Assembly: GCA_963800505.1 (NCBI GenBank)
Contig: CAWDBL010000007.1
Location: 62,001 to 126,000 of the forward strand
Source of the DNA: Fodinibacter sp963800505
GTDB taxonomy: Bacteria; Actinomycetota; Actinomycetes; Actinomycetales; Dermatophilaceae
Direction: 5' to 3'
DNA length: 64,000 bases
Part shown: one piece after another, positions 24,731 through 31,177 of the stretch
Numbering within the stretch: the first letter of the stretch is position 1
Layout of the letters: each line of letters starts with the position of its first letter
Program-made: the position numbers and the translations under genes
The notes under the pieces: model-generated
What the model saw: the letters and a program-made list of their open reading frames with translations, nothing else
Databases searched by the model: none
Told to the model about the DNA's origin: nothing

Positions 24731-25849
24731 TCACATGGTTGTGCGCAGGGCCATGACGTTGCGCACGTACAGCTTGGTGTCGCTGTACATGCCGTGCTTC
24801 TGCAGCGCGCCCAGCCCCTGGTAGTAGGCGGCGACGGTCTTTTCCATGCTGTTGGTCGAGCGGCCCAGCGAACGCAGCATGACCACCCCGGCGGTGATGT
24901 TGTCGCTGGTCCTGAGCAGGTCGAGCCGGCGCCCGACCAGGCCGGACGCCCACTGGCCGCCCTCCGGGATCACCTGCATGACGCCCACGGCGTTGGCGGG
25001 GGAGACGGCCCGCTGGTTCCAGCCCGACTCCACGTAGGCGATGGCCAGCGCCAGGCGGGTGTCGACCCCGTGCTGGCGGGCGATCCGCGCGACCATCGCC
25101 TTGGTCTCGCTGCGGCTGGGCACCGACCGGTGGGCCAGGATCGCCCGGTTGCGGCCAGCGGCCTCGGCGATCGAGCGCGGGTACGTGTGGCCGTTGAACG
25201 TGTCGGGCACCGCGGTGCTCGACGTCGACTTGCCCTTGCCGGGCACTCGCAGCACCTGGCCGGGGTGGATCAGGGCCCGGCTGGAGATCCTGCTGGCGCG
25301 GGCGATCGCGGCGATCGTCGTGTGGTGGCGGGCGGCGATCGTGCTCAGCGTGTCACCGGCCCGCACCCGGTAGGCCGTGCTGGTGGCCTGGCTGCGTGGC
25401 GCGACGGCCGCCGACGCGGCACCCCGCACGACGATCCGCTGGCCGGCGTAGATGAACGATCGGGACGAGAGGTGGTTGGCCTTCAGCAGCGAGGCCAACG
25501 ACACGTGGAAGCGGGTCGCGATGCCGCTGAGCGTGTCGCCGTTGCGCACGACGTAGACCCGGCCGGTGCCGCCCGGGGCCTTGGCCGACTTCGCCGCCGT
25601 GGCGGGGCCAGCGGTGCGCGGCACGCTGAGCACGGTGCCCACCATGAGGGCACGCGGGTTGTGGACGTGGTTGCGCGCGGCCAGGGTGCCCACCGTCGTG
25701 CGGAACCGGGCGGCGATGCCGACGAGCGTGTCACCCGGGCGCACGCGGTAGGTCGTCCACCCGTGCGGTGCCGGGTTGGCGGCCGCCACGTGGGCGGCCG
25801 GCAGCACAGCGGCGGGCGGCACCGTCGCGGGTGGGGCGGAGATGACCAT
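24731..25849 (-). CDS. Lytic transglycosylase with three LysM domains
   Basis: A 372-residue cell wall enzyme. Three LysM peptidoglycan-binding repeats (YRVRPGDTLVGIAARF, YVVRNGDTLSGIATRF, YRVRAGDTLSTIAARH) are separated by Ala/Ser/Lys linkers. The C-terminal 150 residues are an SLT domain with catalytic Glu in AIAYVESGWNQ, then NAVGVMQVIPEGG and AAYYQGLGAL. It would cleave the glycan strand. The odd point is export: the visible N-terminus (MVISAPPATVPPAAVLPAAH) lacks a basic n-region and a strong hydrophobic core. Either secretion is non-standard or the true start or frame differs upstream. The chosen ATG has AAGGACAGG before it. Confidence 0.82.
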   Translation of the reverse strand: MVISAPPATVPPAAVLPAAHVAAANPAPHGWTTYRVRPGDTLVGIAARFRTTVGTLAARNHVHNPRALMVGTVLSVPRTAGPATAAKSAKAPGGTGRVYVVRNGDTLSGIATRFHVSLASLLKANHLSSRSFIYAGQRIVVRGAASAAVAPRSQATSTAYRVRAGDTLSTIAARHHTTIAAIARASRISSRALIHPGQVLRVPGKGKSTSSTAVPDTFNGHTYPRSIAEAAGRNRAILAHRSVPSRSETKAMVARIARQHGVDTRLALAIAYVESGWNQRAVSPANAVGVMQVIPEGGQWASGLVGRRLDLLRTSDNITAGVVMLRSLGRSTNSMEKTVAAYYQGLGALQKHGMYSDTKLYVRNVMALRTTM

Positions 25850-26136
25850 GACCTGTCCTTGGCTCGGCACCAGCGGGTGACAACCGTGACGGATGTGGTT
25901 GCCGTGTCTGTTGGGACACACGGTACCGGAGTGACCCGTGTGGGTCTCGTCGTGTCGACCTGCGGGCCTGGGCGTGTCCACCGCCGAGGGGGTGGGCTTG
26001 GTCACCCGGCCGCGCGCCCCGGCATCCGCCTCGGGCGCAACGCCGACCCGGCATCCGCCTCGGGCGTGGCCACCGCGGCCCCCGGCATCCGACGGACCCC
26101 GGCCACGGCGGCGCCGGCTGTGGCACCCTGTGCACC
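25850..26136. promoter_or_regulatory. Divergent intergenic region, LysM enzyme / HTH gene
   Basis: A 287-bp gap between divergent genes. The half nearest the LysM gene is less GC-rich and contains TGTCTGTTGGGACACACGG, which has the short inverted pair TGTC/GACA. The half nearest the HTH gene holds two 20-bp direct repeats. No promoter is confidently read. A cyclic di-AMP riboswitch, common before such enzymes in actinobacteria, was looked for and not recognised. Confidence 0.4.
26017..26066. repeat. Two 20-bp direct repeats containing GGCATCCG
   Basis: CCCGGCATCCGCCTCGGGCG occurs twice with a 29-nt period, and a shorter third copy (CCCGGCATCCG) follows about 34 nt later. They lie 70-120 nt before the HTH gene. 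They could be binding sites or expansion of the heptamer that is common through the window. Confidence 0.6.
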
Positions 26137-26532
26137 GTGAGCGACGCACCGCAGGATGCCGGACCCGAGCCCGTGGACGACCTCGAGGCCCTGGTGGGTG
26201 ACTGGCTGACCATCCCCGACCTCGCCGAGCGGCTGGGCCTGCCGCTGTCGTCGGTGCGCAAGCTCGTCGAGGACCGCGAGCTGCTCGCTCACCGGGTGGG
26301 GGAGCGCCGCGTGGTCTCGGTGCCCGCCGGCTTCGTCGACGAGCACGGCCCGCTGCACCCCCTCAAGGGCACCTTCACCGTGCTGGCCGACGGCGGGATG
26401 TCCGACACCGAGATCCTGCGCTGGCTGCACACCCCCGACGACACCCTGCCGGTGCCCGGCTCGCCGCTCGACGCCATCCGGGCCGGCTTCAAGACCGAGG
26501 TGCGCCGCCGCGCCATGGAGCTGGCCTTCTAG
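26137..26532 (+). CDS. Small helix-turn-helix protein, Rv2175c-like PknL partner
   Basis: A 131-residue cytosolic DNA-binding protein. LTIPDLAERLGLPLSSVRKLVEDRELLAHRVGERRVVSVP is a MerR/excisionase-like winged helix. The C-terminal half (ILRWLHTPDDTLPVPGSPLDAIRAGFKTEVRRRAMEL) is the conserved Rv2175c tail. In M. tuberculosis Rv2175c is phosphorylated by PknL on a Thr near its N-terminus, and this abolishes DNA binding. Here the N-terminal tail has no Thr before residue 28, so control by that site is not evident. Its gene lies between the LysM gene and idsA, one gene from pknL. The GTG start has no clear ribosome site. Confidence 0.88.
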   Translation: MSDAPQDAGPEPVDDLEALVGDWLTIPDLAERLGLPLSSVRKLVEDRELLAHRVGERRVVSVPAGFVDEHGPLHPLKGTFTVLADGGMSDTEILRWLHTPDDTLPVPGSPLDAIRAGFKTEVRRRAMELAF

Positions 26533-26538
26533 CTCCGG

Positions 26539-27624
26539 TCAGGAGGAGCGGGTGGTCGCGATGCCGACCAGGTCGAGCAGGGCCGACCGCGCGGCGTCGT
26601 CGACCGAGGTGGCGCCGTCGAGTGCCGCCCGGGCCGACCTCGCGAGGGCCTCGATCTCGCCCTCGAGCCGGGTGACCGCCCCCGAGCCGGCGATGACGGC
26701 CCGAAGCTCCTCGACCTGCCCCGCGTCGAGGTCGGGGCGGCCGAGCAGAGCCTCGACCCGGGCCCGGCCGGAGGCGTCGGTGCCGGCCAGGGCGTGCGCG
26801 AGCAGCACGGTGCGCTTGCCCTCGCGCAGGTCGTCACCGGCCGGCTTGCCGGTCTCGTCGGGGTCGCCGAACACCCCGAGCAGGTCGTCGCGCAGCTGGA
26901 AGGCCCGGCCGAGGTCGAGGCCGTAGCGCGAGAGCGCCGCCAGCCCGGGCTGGTCGAGCCCGCTGGTGGTGGCACCGATGAGCAGCGGGTGCTCGACGGT
27001 GTACTTGGCGCTCTTGTAGCGGATCACCCGGCCGGCCCGCTCGACCCGCTCCTCGTCGGCCAGGCCCTCCCACGGCCGCATCGACTCCACGACGTCGAGG
27101 AACTGTCCGGCCATCAGCTGGGTGCGCATCAGGTCGAACAGGGCGCGGCCGCGCTCGAGGTCGGCCTCGGGCAGGCCGCAGGTGGCGTAGACGGCGTCGG
27201 TCCAGGTCAGGCACAGGTTGCCGGCGAGCACCGCCCCCGCGAGCCCGAACCGGTCCTCGTCACCCGCCCAGCCCCGCGCGCTGTGGCGCATCGCGAAGGC
27301 GCGGTGCGCGGCCGGCATCCCACGGCGGGTGTCGGAGTCGTCCATGACGTCGTCGTGGATGAGCGCAGCGGCCTGGAACAGCTCCATCGCGCTCGCGAGC
27401 CGCACCAGCGCGTCGGAGTCGGGCCGGCCGCCCGCCCGGTGCCCCCAGTAGAGGAAGGCGGCGCGCAACCGCTTCCCGCCGCGCAGCAGGTCGGCGATCG
27501 CGGTGAGCAGGTCGTCGACGTCGGGACCCAGCTCGGCGAGCACCGCGGCCTGGGTGGCCAGCTCGGCGTCGAGGCACTCCTGCACGCGGCGTCGCAGGTC
27601 GACGCCGTCGAGCGGGCTGGGCAC
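26539..27624 (-). CDS. idsA2: Polyprenyl (geranylgeranyl-type) diphosphate synthase
   Basis: A 361-residue all-alpha prenyltransferase that condenses isopentenyl diphosphate with allylic diphosphates in the cytosol. GGKRLRAAFLYWGH and the first Asp-rich motif ALIHDDVMDDSDTRRG (DDxxxD form) are followed by the second, FQLRDDLLGVFGD, and by the KPAGDDLREGKRT loop. Bulky residues before the first motif suggest a short product, C15 to C20, but this is inference. Rv2173 (idsA2) is the matching mycobacterial gene. The GTG has AGGAGG 5 nt upstream. It converges on the HTH gene and is divergent from metF. Confidence 0.92.
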   Translation of the reverse strand: MPSPLDGVDLRRRVQECLDAELATQAAVLAELGPDVDDLLTAIADLLRGGKRLRAAFLYWGHRAGGRPDSDALVRLASAMELFQAAALIHDDVMDDSDTRRGMPAAHRAFAMRHSARGWAGDEDRFGLAGAVLAGNLCLTWTDAVYATCGLPEADLERGRALFDLMRTQLMAGQFLDVVESMRPWEGLADEERVERAGRVIRYKSAKYTVEHPLLIGATTSGLDQPGLAALSRYGLDLGRAFQLRDDLLGVFGDPDETGKPAGDDLREGKRTVLLAHALAGTDASGRARVEALLGRPDLDAGQVEELRAVIAGSGAVTRLEGEIEALARSARAALDGATSVDDAARSALLDLVGIATTRSS

Positions 27625-27700
27625 GGGGACCTCCTGCGACGTCCCCCGGCAGCGGGGGTCGAATGATGGGTGCCCAGAGCCTACGGCGTGGCGGCTGGGC

Positions 27701-27706
27701 TACCCT
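27701..27706 (+). promoter_or_regulatory. -10 box TACCCT of metF, leaderless transcript
   Basis: TACCCT ends 7 nt before the metF ATG in the 89-bp divergent gap to idsA, so the transcript should begin at the start codon. Confidence 0.55.
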
Positions 27707-27713
27707 CACCGCC

Positions 27714-28619
27714 ATGGCGCACCACGGCGGAGGGGGACGGCCCGAGCACCTCGTCAGGTCCATCCCTGGGGTCCTGGCGCAGGACAAGCCGTCGATCAGC
27801 TTCGAGTTCTTCCCGCCCAAGGACGACGAGTCCGAGGCGGCGCTGTGGTTGGCGATCCGGCAGCTCGAGCGGGTGCGTCCGGCCTTCGTGTCGGTCACCT
27901 ACGGCGCCGGCGGCACCACCCAGGACCGCACCGTGCGGGTCACCGGCCGGATCGCCGACGAGACCTCGCTGACCCCCCTGGCCCACCTCACCTGCGTCGG
28001 GGCGTCGGTGCACCAGGTGCGCCAGGTCGTGGGGTCCTACGCCGCCTCGGGCGTGCGCAACATCCTCGCCCTGCGCGGCGACCCGCCCGGCAACGTGCGC
28101 GGGCAGTGGGAACCGCACCCCGAGGGGCTCGACCACGCCGACCAGCTCGTCGCCCTGATCCGTCGCCTGGGCGACTTCACCATCGGCGTCGCGGCCTTCC
28201 CCGACGTGCACCCCGACAGCCCCGACCTCGACCACGACGTCGAGGTGCTGGTGCGCAAGGCGGATGCCGGGGCGAGCTTCGCGATCAGCCAGATGGTCTT
28301 CGACGCCGACAGCTACCTGCGGCTGCGCGACCGGGTGGCGGCCCGACGGACGCTGCCGATCACCCCGGGCCTGATGCCGGTGACCAACCTGCGCCAGATC
28401 ACCCGGATGTCCGAGCTGATGGGCACCCCGCTGCCGCCGGCGGTCGTCGCCCGGCTCGAGGCCGTCAAGGACGACCCGGCGGCCGTGCGCTCGGTCGGGG
28501 TGCAGATCGCCACCGAGCTGGGGCAGCGGATGCTCGACGAGGGCGCGCCCGGCCTCCACTTCATCACCATGAACCGGTCGACGGCCACGCTCGAGGTGTT
28601 CGAGAACCTGGCGCTCTGA
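27714..28619 (+). CDS. metF: Methylenetetrahydrofolate reductase
   Basis: A 301-residue TIM-barrel flavoenzyme that reduces 5,10-methylenetetrahydrofolate to 5-methyltetrahydrofolate for methionine synthesis. SFEFFPPKDDESEAALW carries the catalytic Glu, FVSVTYGAGGTTQDRT binds FAD, NILALRGDPPG is the folate loop, and FAISQMVFDADSYLRL and PGLMPVTN complete the barrel. Rv2172c in mycobacteria is the related gene and has the same neighbour idsA2. The start follows a -10 box directly. Its last 307 nt overlap the antisense reading frame of the convergent CPBP gene. Confidence 0.93.
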   Translation: MAHHGGGGRPEHLVRSIPGVLAQDKPSISFEFFPPKDDESEAALWLAIRQLERVRPAFVSVTYGAGGTTQDRTVRVTGRIADETSLTPLAHLTCVGASVHQVRQVVGSYAASGVRNILALRGDPPGNVRGQWEPHPEGLDHADQLVALIRRLGDFTIGVAAFPDVHPDSPDLDHDVEVLVRKADAGASFAISQMVFDADSYLRLRDRVAARRTLPITPGLMPVTNLRQITRMSELMGTPLPPAVVARLEAVKDDPAAVRSVGVQIATELGQRMLDEGAPGLHFITMNRSTATLEVFENLAL

Positions 28620-29491
28620 GGCCCGTTCCGGGGCACGCGCAGCAGCGCCACCACGGTCACGAGCGCCACGATCAGCAGGGCCACGACCGAGGCCTCGGGG
28701 CCGAAGGTGCCGCCGGTCAGCCAGACCGGGGCGCCGGCAGCGGCGGTGCTGACGGCCAGGGACGCGCCCGGGGCGCCCCCGGAGACCGCTGCGCCGAACA
28801 GGTAGCCCTGCGTCAGGTTCCAGGCGAGGTGCAGCCCGATCGGCACCCAGAGCCGACCGGTGAAGGCGAACAGGGCGCAGAACATCAGGCCCGCCGTCGC
28901 CACCGTGGCGCCGGCCAGGGCGCTCGCGCCGGGGTTGGTCAGGTGCAGGGCCGCGAAGACGGCCGCGGCGGCGGCCAAGGCCCACCGCGGCCCCACCACG
29001 CGCCACAGCAGGCGGAACAGCAGGGCGCGCATCCACAGCTCCTCGGTGACGGCCGCCTGCAGGGCCAGCCCGAGGGGTGCCCACGGCGCCGCGGCCCCCA
29101 CCGGGGTGACGTCGTACGCTCCGGTGAGCACGAGCACCCCCATGAGGGTGGCCATCATCAGCAGGCCCAGGCCGGCGCCCACGACGAGCCCACCTGCGGC
29201 GGGGCGCCAGGCCACCTCGCCAGGCCCGCGTCCCTCGCCGAGGCGGACGGCGAGGGCGTAGCAGCCCAGAGCGGCCGCGCAGGCGACGACGACGCCGGCC
29301 AGCTGCAGTGGGGTGTTCCCCGCCGGGAGGTGGTCGACGGCCCACTGCAGTGGGATGCCGAACGCACCGGCGGTCAGGAAGAAGAGCAGGGCCAGCCAGG
29401 CCATGGCGCGCAACCAGCGCCGACGGCCGGGGTGCAGCACGCGCCGCTCGCCCAGCTGCACGGGGGGCACCCCCCAGGTGGCGGTCGTCAT
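28313..29491 (-). CDS. CPBP-family intramembrane metalloprotease with antisense tail
   Basis: A 392-residue membrane protein. Eight hydrophobic segments fill residues 25-285. The protease motifs are VTEELWMRALLF (EExxxR), VFAALHLTN (FxxxH) and HLAWNLTQG (HxxxN/Q), so the active site looks complete. The normal CPBP body ends near residue 288 (VVALLRVPRNG); the frame then stays open for about 100 Ser/Arg-rich residues that lie antisense to metF. The ATG overlaps the stop of the upstream 78-residue gene by 4 nt. Substrates are unknown; relatives process prenylated peptides or regulate anti-sigma factors. Confidence 0.85.
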   Translation of the reverse strand: MTTATWGVPPVQLGERRVLHPGRRRWLRAMAWLALLFFLTAGAFGIPLQWAVDHLPAGNTPLQLAGVVVACAAALGCYALAVRLGEGRGPGEVAWRPAAGGLVVGAGLGLLMMATLMGVLVLTGAYDVTPVGAAAPWAPLGLALQAAVTEELWMRALLFRLLWRVVGPRWALAAAAAVFAALHLTNPGASALAGATVATAGLMFCALFAFTGRLWVPIGLHLAWNLTQGYLFGAAVSGGAPGASLAVSTAAAGAPVWLTGGTFGPEASVVALLIVALVTVVALLRVPRNGPQSARFSNTSSVAVDRFMVMKWRPGAPSSSIRCPSSVAICTPTERTAAGSSLTASSRATTAGGSGVPISSDIRVIWRRLVTGIRPGVIGSVRRAATRSRSRR

Positions 29492-29724
29492 GACGGGGCC
29501 TCGGTGGGAACGACCGAGACGAGGGTGACCCCGAGGTCGCGCACCCGGGTGAGGATGCCGTGCAGCTCGGCCTGGTCGGCGACCGCGCCGGTGAGCGTGG
29601 TGGTCCCGTCCGCGTCGTGGGCCAGGGCGAGCCCGGGGAACCGCGTCGACCAGTGGGGGTCGAGGTGGCCGCTGACGCGCACCACGTAGCCGGCCGGGAC
29701 GGGGTGCGGTGCGAGCGCGTTCAC
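29488..29724 (-). CDS. Small 78-residue conserved protein
   Basis: A compact protein of unknown function. VRVSGHLDPHWSTRFPGL, then DADGTTTLTGAVADQAELHG and ILTRVRDLGVTLVSV, matches a recurrent small-protein pattern (a V-x-G-H-L-D strand, a T-T-L-x-G-x-V-x-D-Q-A-x-L-H-G turn, and an R-D-L-G helix) seen widely in bacteria, often near DUF2306 or DUF4386-type membrane genes. It has no membrane segment. The GTG overlaps the upstream stop as GTGA, and its stop overlaps the CPBP start as ATGA, so it is coupled on both sides. Confidence 0.78.
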   Translation of the reverse strand: MNALAPHPVPAGYVVRVSGHLDPHWSTRFPGLALAHDADGTTTLTGAVADQAELHGILTRVRDLGVTLVSVVPTEAPS

Positions 29725-30409
29725 GGTGCGCCCACCGGGACGAGCCGCACCGGTGGCCGGCGGCCGGCGGCCCGGCGGATGACGACCTCGGCCACCGCGA
29801 GGTTGACCAGCCAGGCGGCGCCCAGGCTGAGGTCCTTGACCAGCGCGCCCGGGCCGAACACCGCGGGTCCGAGCGCCAGGGTGAGGGTCTGGGTGCCGGC
29901 GGCCAGCGCGATGGCGTAGGCCCGCGTCATCCACGCTTGGTGGGTGCTCACGTCACCGCGGCGGATGGCCGAGACGCCGAGCACCAGGCAGCCGGCGAGA
30001 GCAGAGCCGAAGGCCAGCCGAAACAGGTACGCCAGCTCGCCGGTGCCCGGTTGGCGCGCGTAGAAGAGCGTCATCCACAGGCCGGAGAGCGCGACCAGCG
30101 AGACCGAGGGCCACGACGGCCTTCCCGGTGCTCCGGTGCCAGCGCGGGTGCCGGCGGCGGAGCCGCGGCGGAGAACTGGAAGGCGCCGAGCACGGCATAC
30201 GGCACGGCGCTGAGCACGTGCACGAAGACCGGCAGGGGGGAGGCCGTCATCCGCGGGTTGGCGGGCAGCAGGAGCGGGCCGCCGGCGAGCTCGACGAGCC
30301 GCAGGGACCCGGCGACGGCCGGGATGGCCACGAGGGCGACCAGCGCGAACGGCACCCACCCGGTCGGCCGAGCCGGCCGGGTGGGGTTCGTCGGGGCCAG
30401 GAAACTCAT
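29721..30409 (-). pseudogene. DUF2306 membrane protein gene with two +1 frameshifts
   Basis: The first 75 codons from the ATG encode a DUF2306-type start (WVPFALVALVAIPAVAGSLR, then PVFVHVLSAVPYAVLGAFQFS). Sense then moves to the next frame (LRRRHPRWHRSTGKAVVALGL) and again to a third (LVALSGLWMTLFYARQPGTG through LAVAEVVIRRAAG). One extra base near 30164-30170 (TCCGCCGCGG on the minus strand) and one near 30094-30100 (CTCGCTGG) would account for both. The length, 689 nt, is two over a multiple of three, as expected. It is either a decayed gene or has two sequencing insertions. The ATG overlaps the upstream stop by 4 nt. Confidence 0.82.
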
Positions 30410-31098
30410 CGGGCGCCGGCCGGGTCGAGCAGCTCGTCGCTGGCGCTGCTGGTGGCGGGCTCGACCGTCGTGGAACGCTGCTCGCGCCACAGGGAGACGC
30501 CGAGGCCGATCATTGCGATGCCGTTGGGCACGGCGAACAGGCGCTGGTTGACCATCGGCAGCAGCGGGATGGCCATCGTGGCGACGGCTGCGACGGCGAG
30601 CAGGGCCGAGGCCCAGCGGGCCAGCACGCCGGCCCGGAACAGGGCGACGCCGAAGACCAGCCCGCCAAGCAGGTAGCCCGCTGCGACCACGAGGTTGAGC
30701 GTCGTGAACAGCCCGAGGTCGGCGCTCGAGCTGCTGTTGGTGGCCACGGCGATCACGCCGCTGACGTAGTCGGGTGAGGTCGTCGCGATCGTCGGCGCGA
30801 CCACCAGGGCGATCATCTCGACGCACAGCATCATCAGGTAGCCCAGGCTGAGCAGCAGCCAGCCCACCAGCCCGAGCACGCCCATCCGGCGCACCTGGTG
30901 CAGGTACATCCCGGCGATGCCGGCGAGCGCCAGCACGGCCATCGACACCTTCATCCCCTGGCGCACCGTCCACTGCGTGCCCTGCACGAAGTCGAGGGTG
31001 ATCTCCGGGTGCTTGACCTGCACGGCGACGAACAGCGTGCCGGCGGCGACGGCGGCCAGGCCGGCCGCCCGGGTGAGCTGGGTGGTGGTGATCTGCAT
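30406..31098 (-). CDS. Six-helix membrane protein of unknown family
   Basis: A 230-residue inner-membrane protein with about six hydrophobic helices (AAGLAAVAAGTLFVAVQV, GMKVSMAVLALAGIAGMYL, LGLVGWLLLSLGYLMMLCV and three more). It recalls DUF4386-like proteins but I cannot name the family firmly. The ATG has GGAGG 6 nt upstream, and TAGGTT about 50 nt before the ATG could be its -10 box. It heads an operon with the DUF2306 pseudogene, the 78-residue protein and the CPBP protease, and follows the MalT-like regulator gene by 79 nt on the same strand. Confidence 0.75.
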   Translation of the reverse strand: MQITTTQLTRAAGLAAVAAGTLFVAVQVKHPEITLDFVQGTQWTVRQGMKVSMAVLALAGIAGMYLHQVRRMGVLGLVGWLLLSLGYLMMLCVEMIALVVAPTIATTSPDYVSGVIAVATNSSSSADLGLFTTLNLVVAAGYLLGGLVFGVALFRAGVLARWASALLAVAAVATMAIPLLPMVNQRLFAVPNGIAMIGLGVSLWREQRSTTVEPATSSASDELLDPAGAR

Positions 31099-31177
31099 GA
31101 CGGCCTCCGAGGCTGGGTGTCCACGACCGGTGCCGCGGGACTGGTCCGAACCTACGAACGGCGGGGGTGAGCCGGCA

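Noticed and set aside
25850..26000. Cyclic di-AMP (ydaO-type) riboswitch before the LysM/SLT gene
   Set aside because: Such switches often precede cell wall hydrolase genes, but I could not find the conserved core or paired elements on the minus strand.
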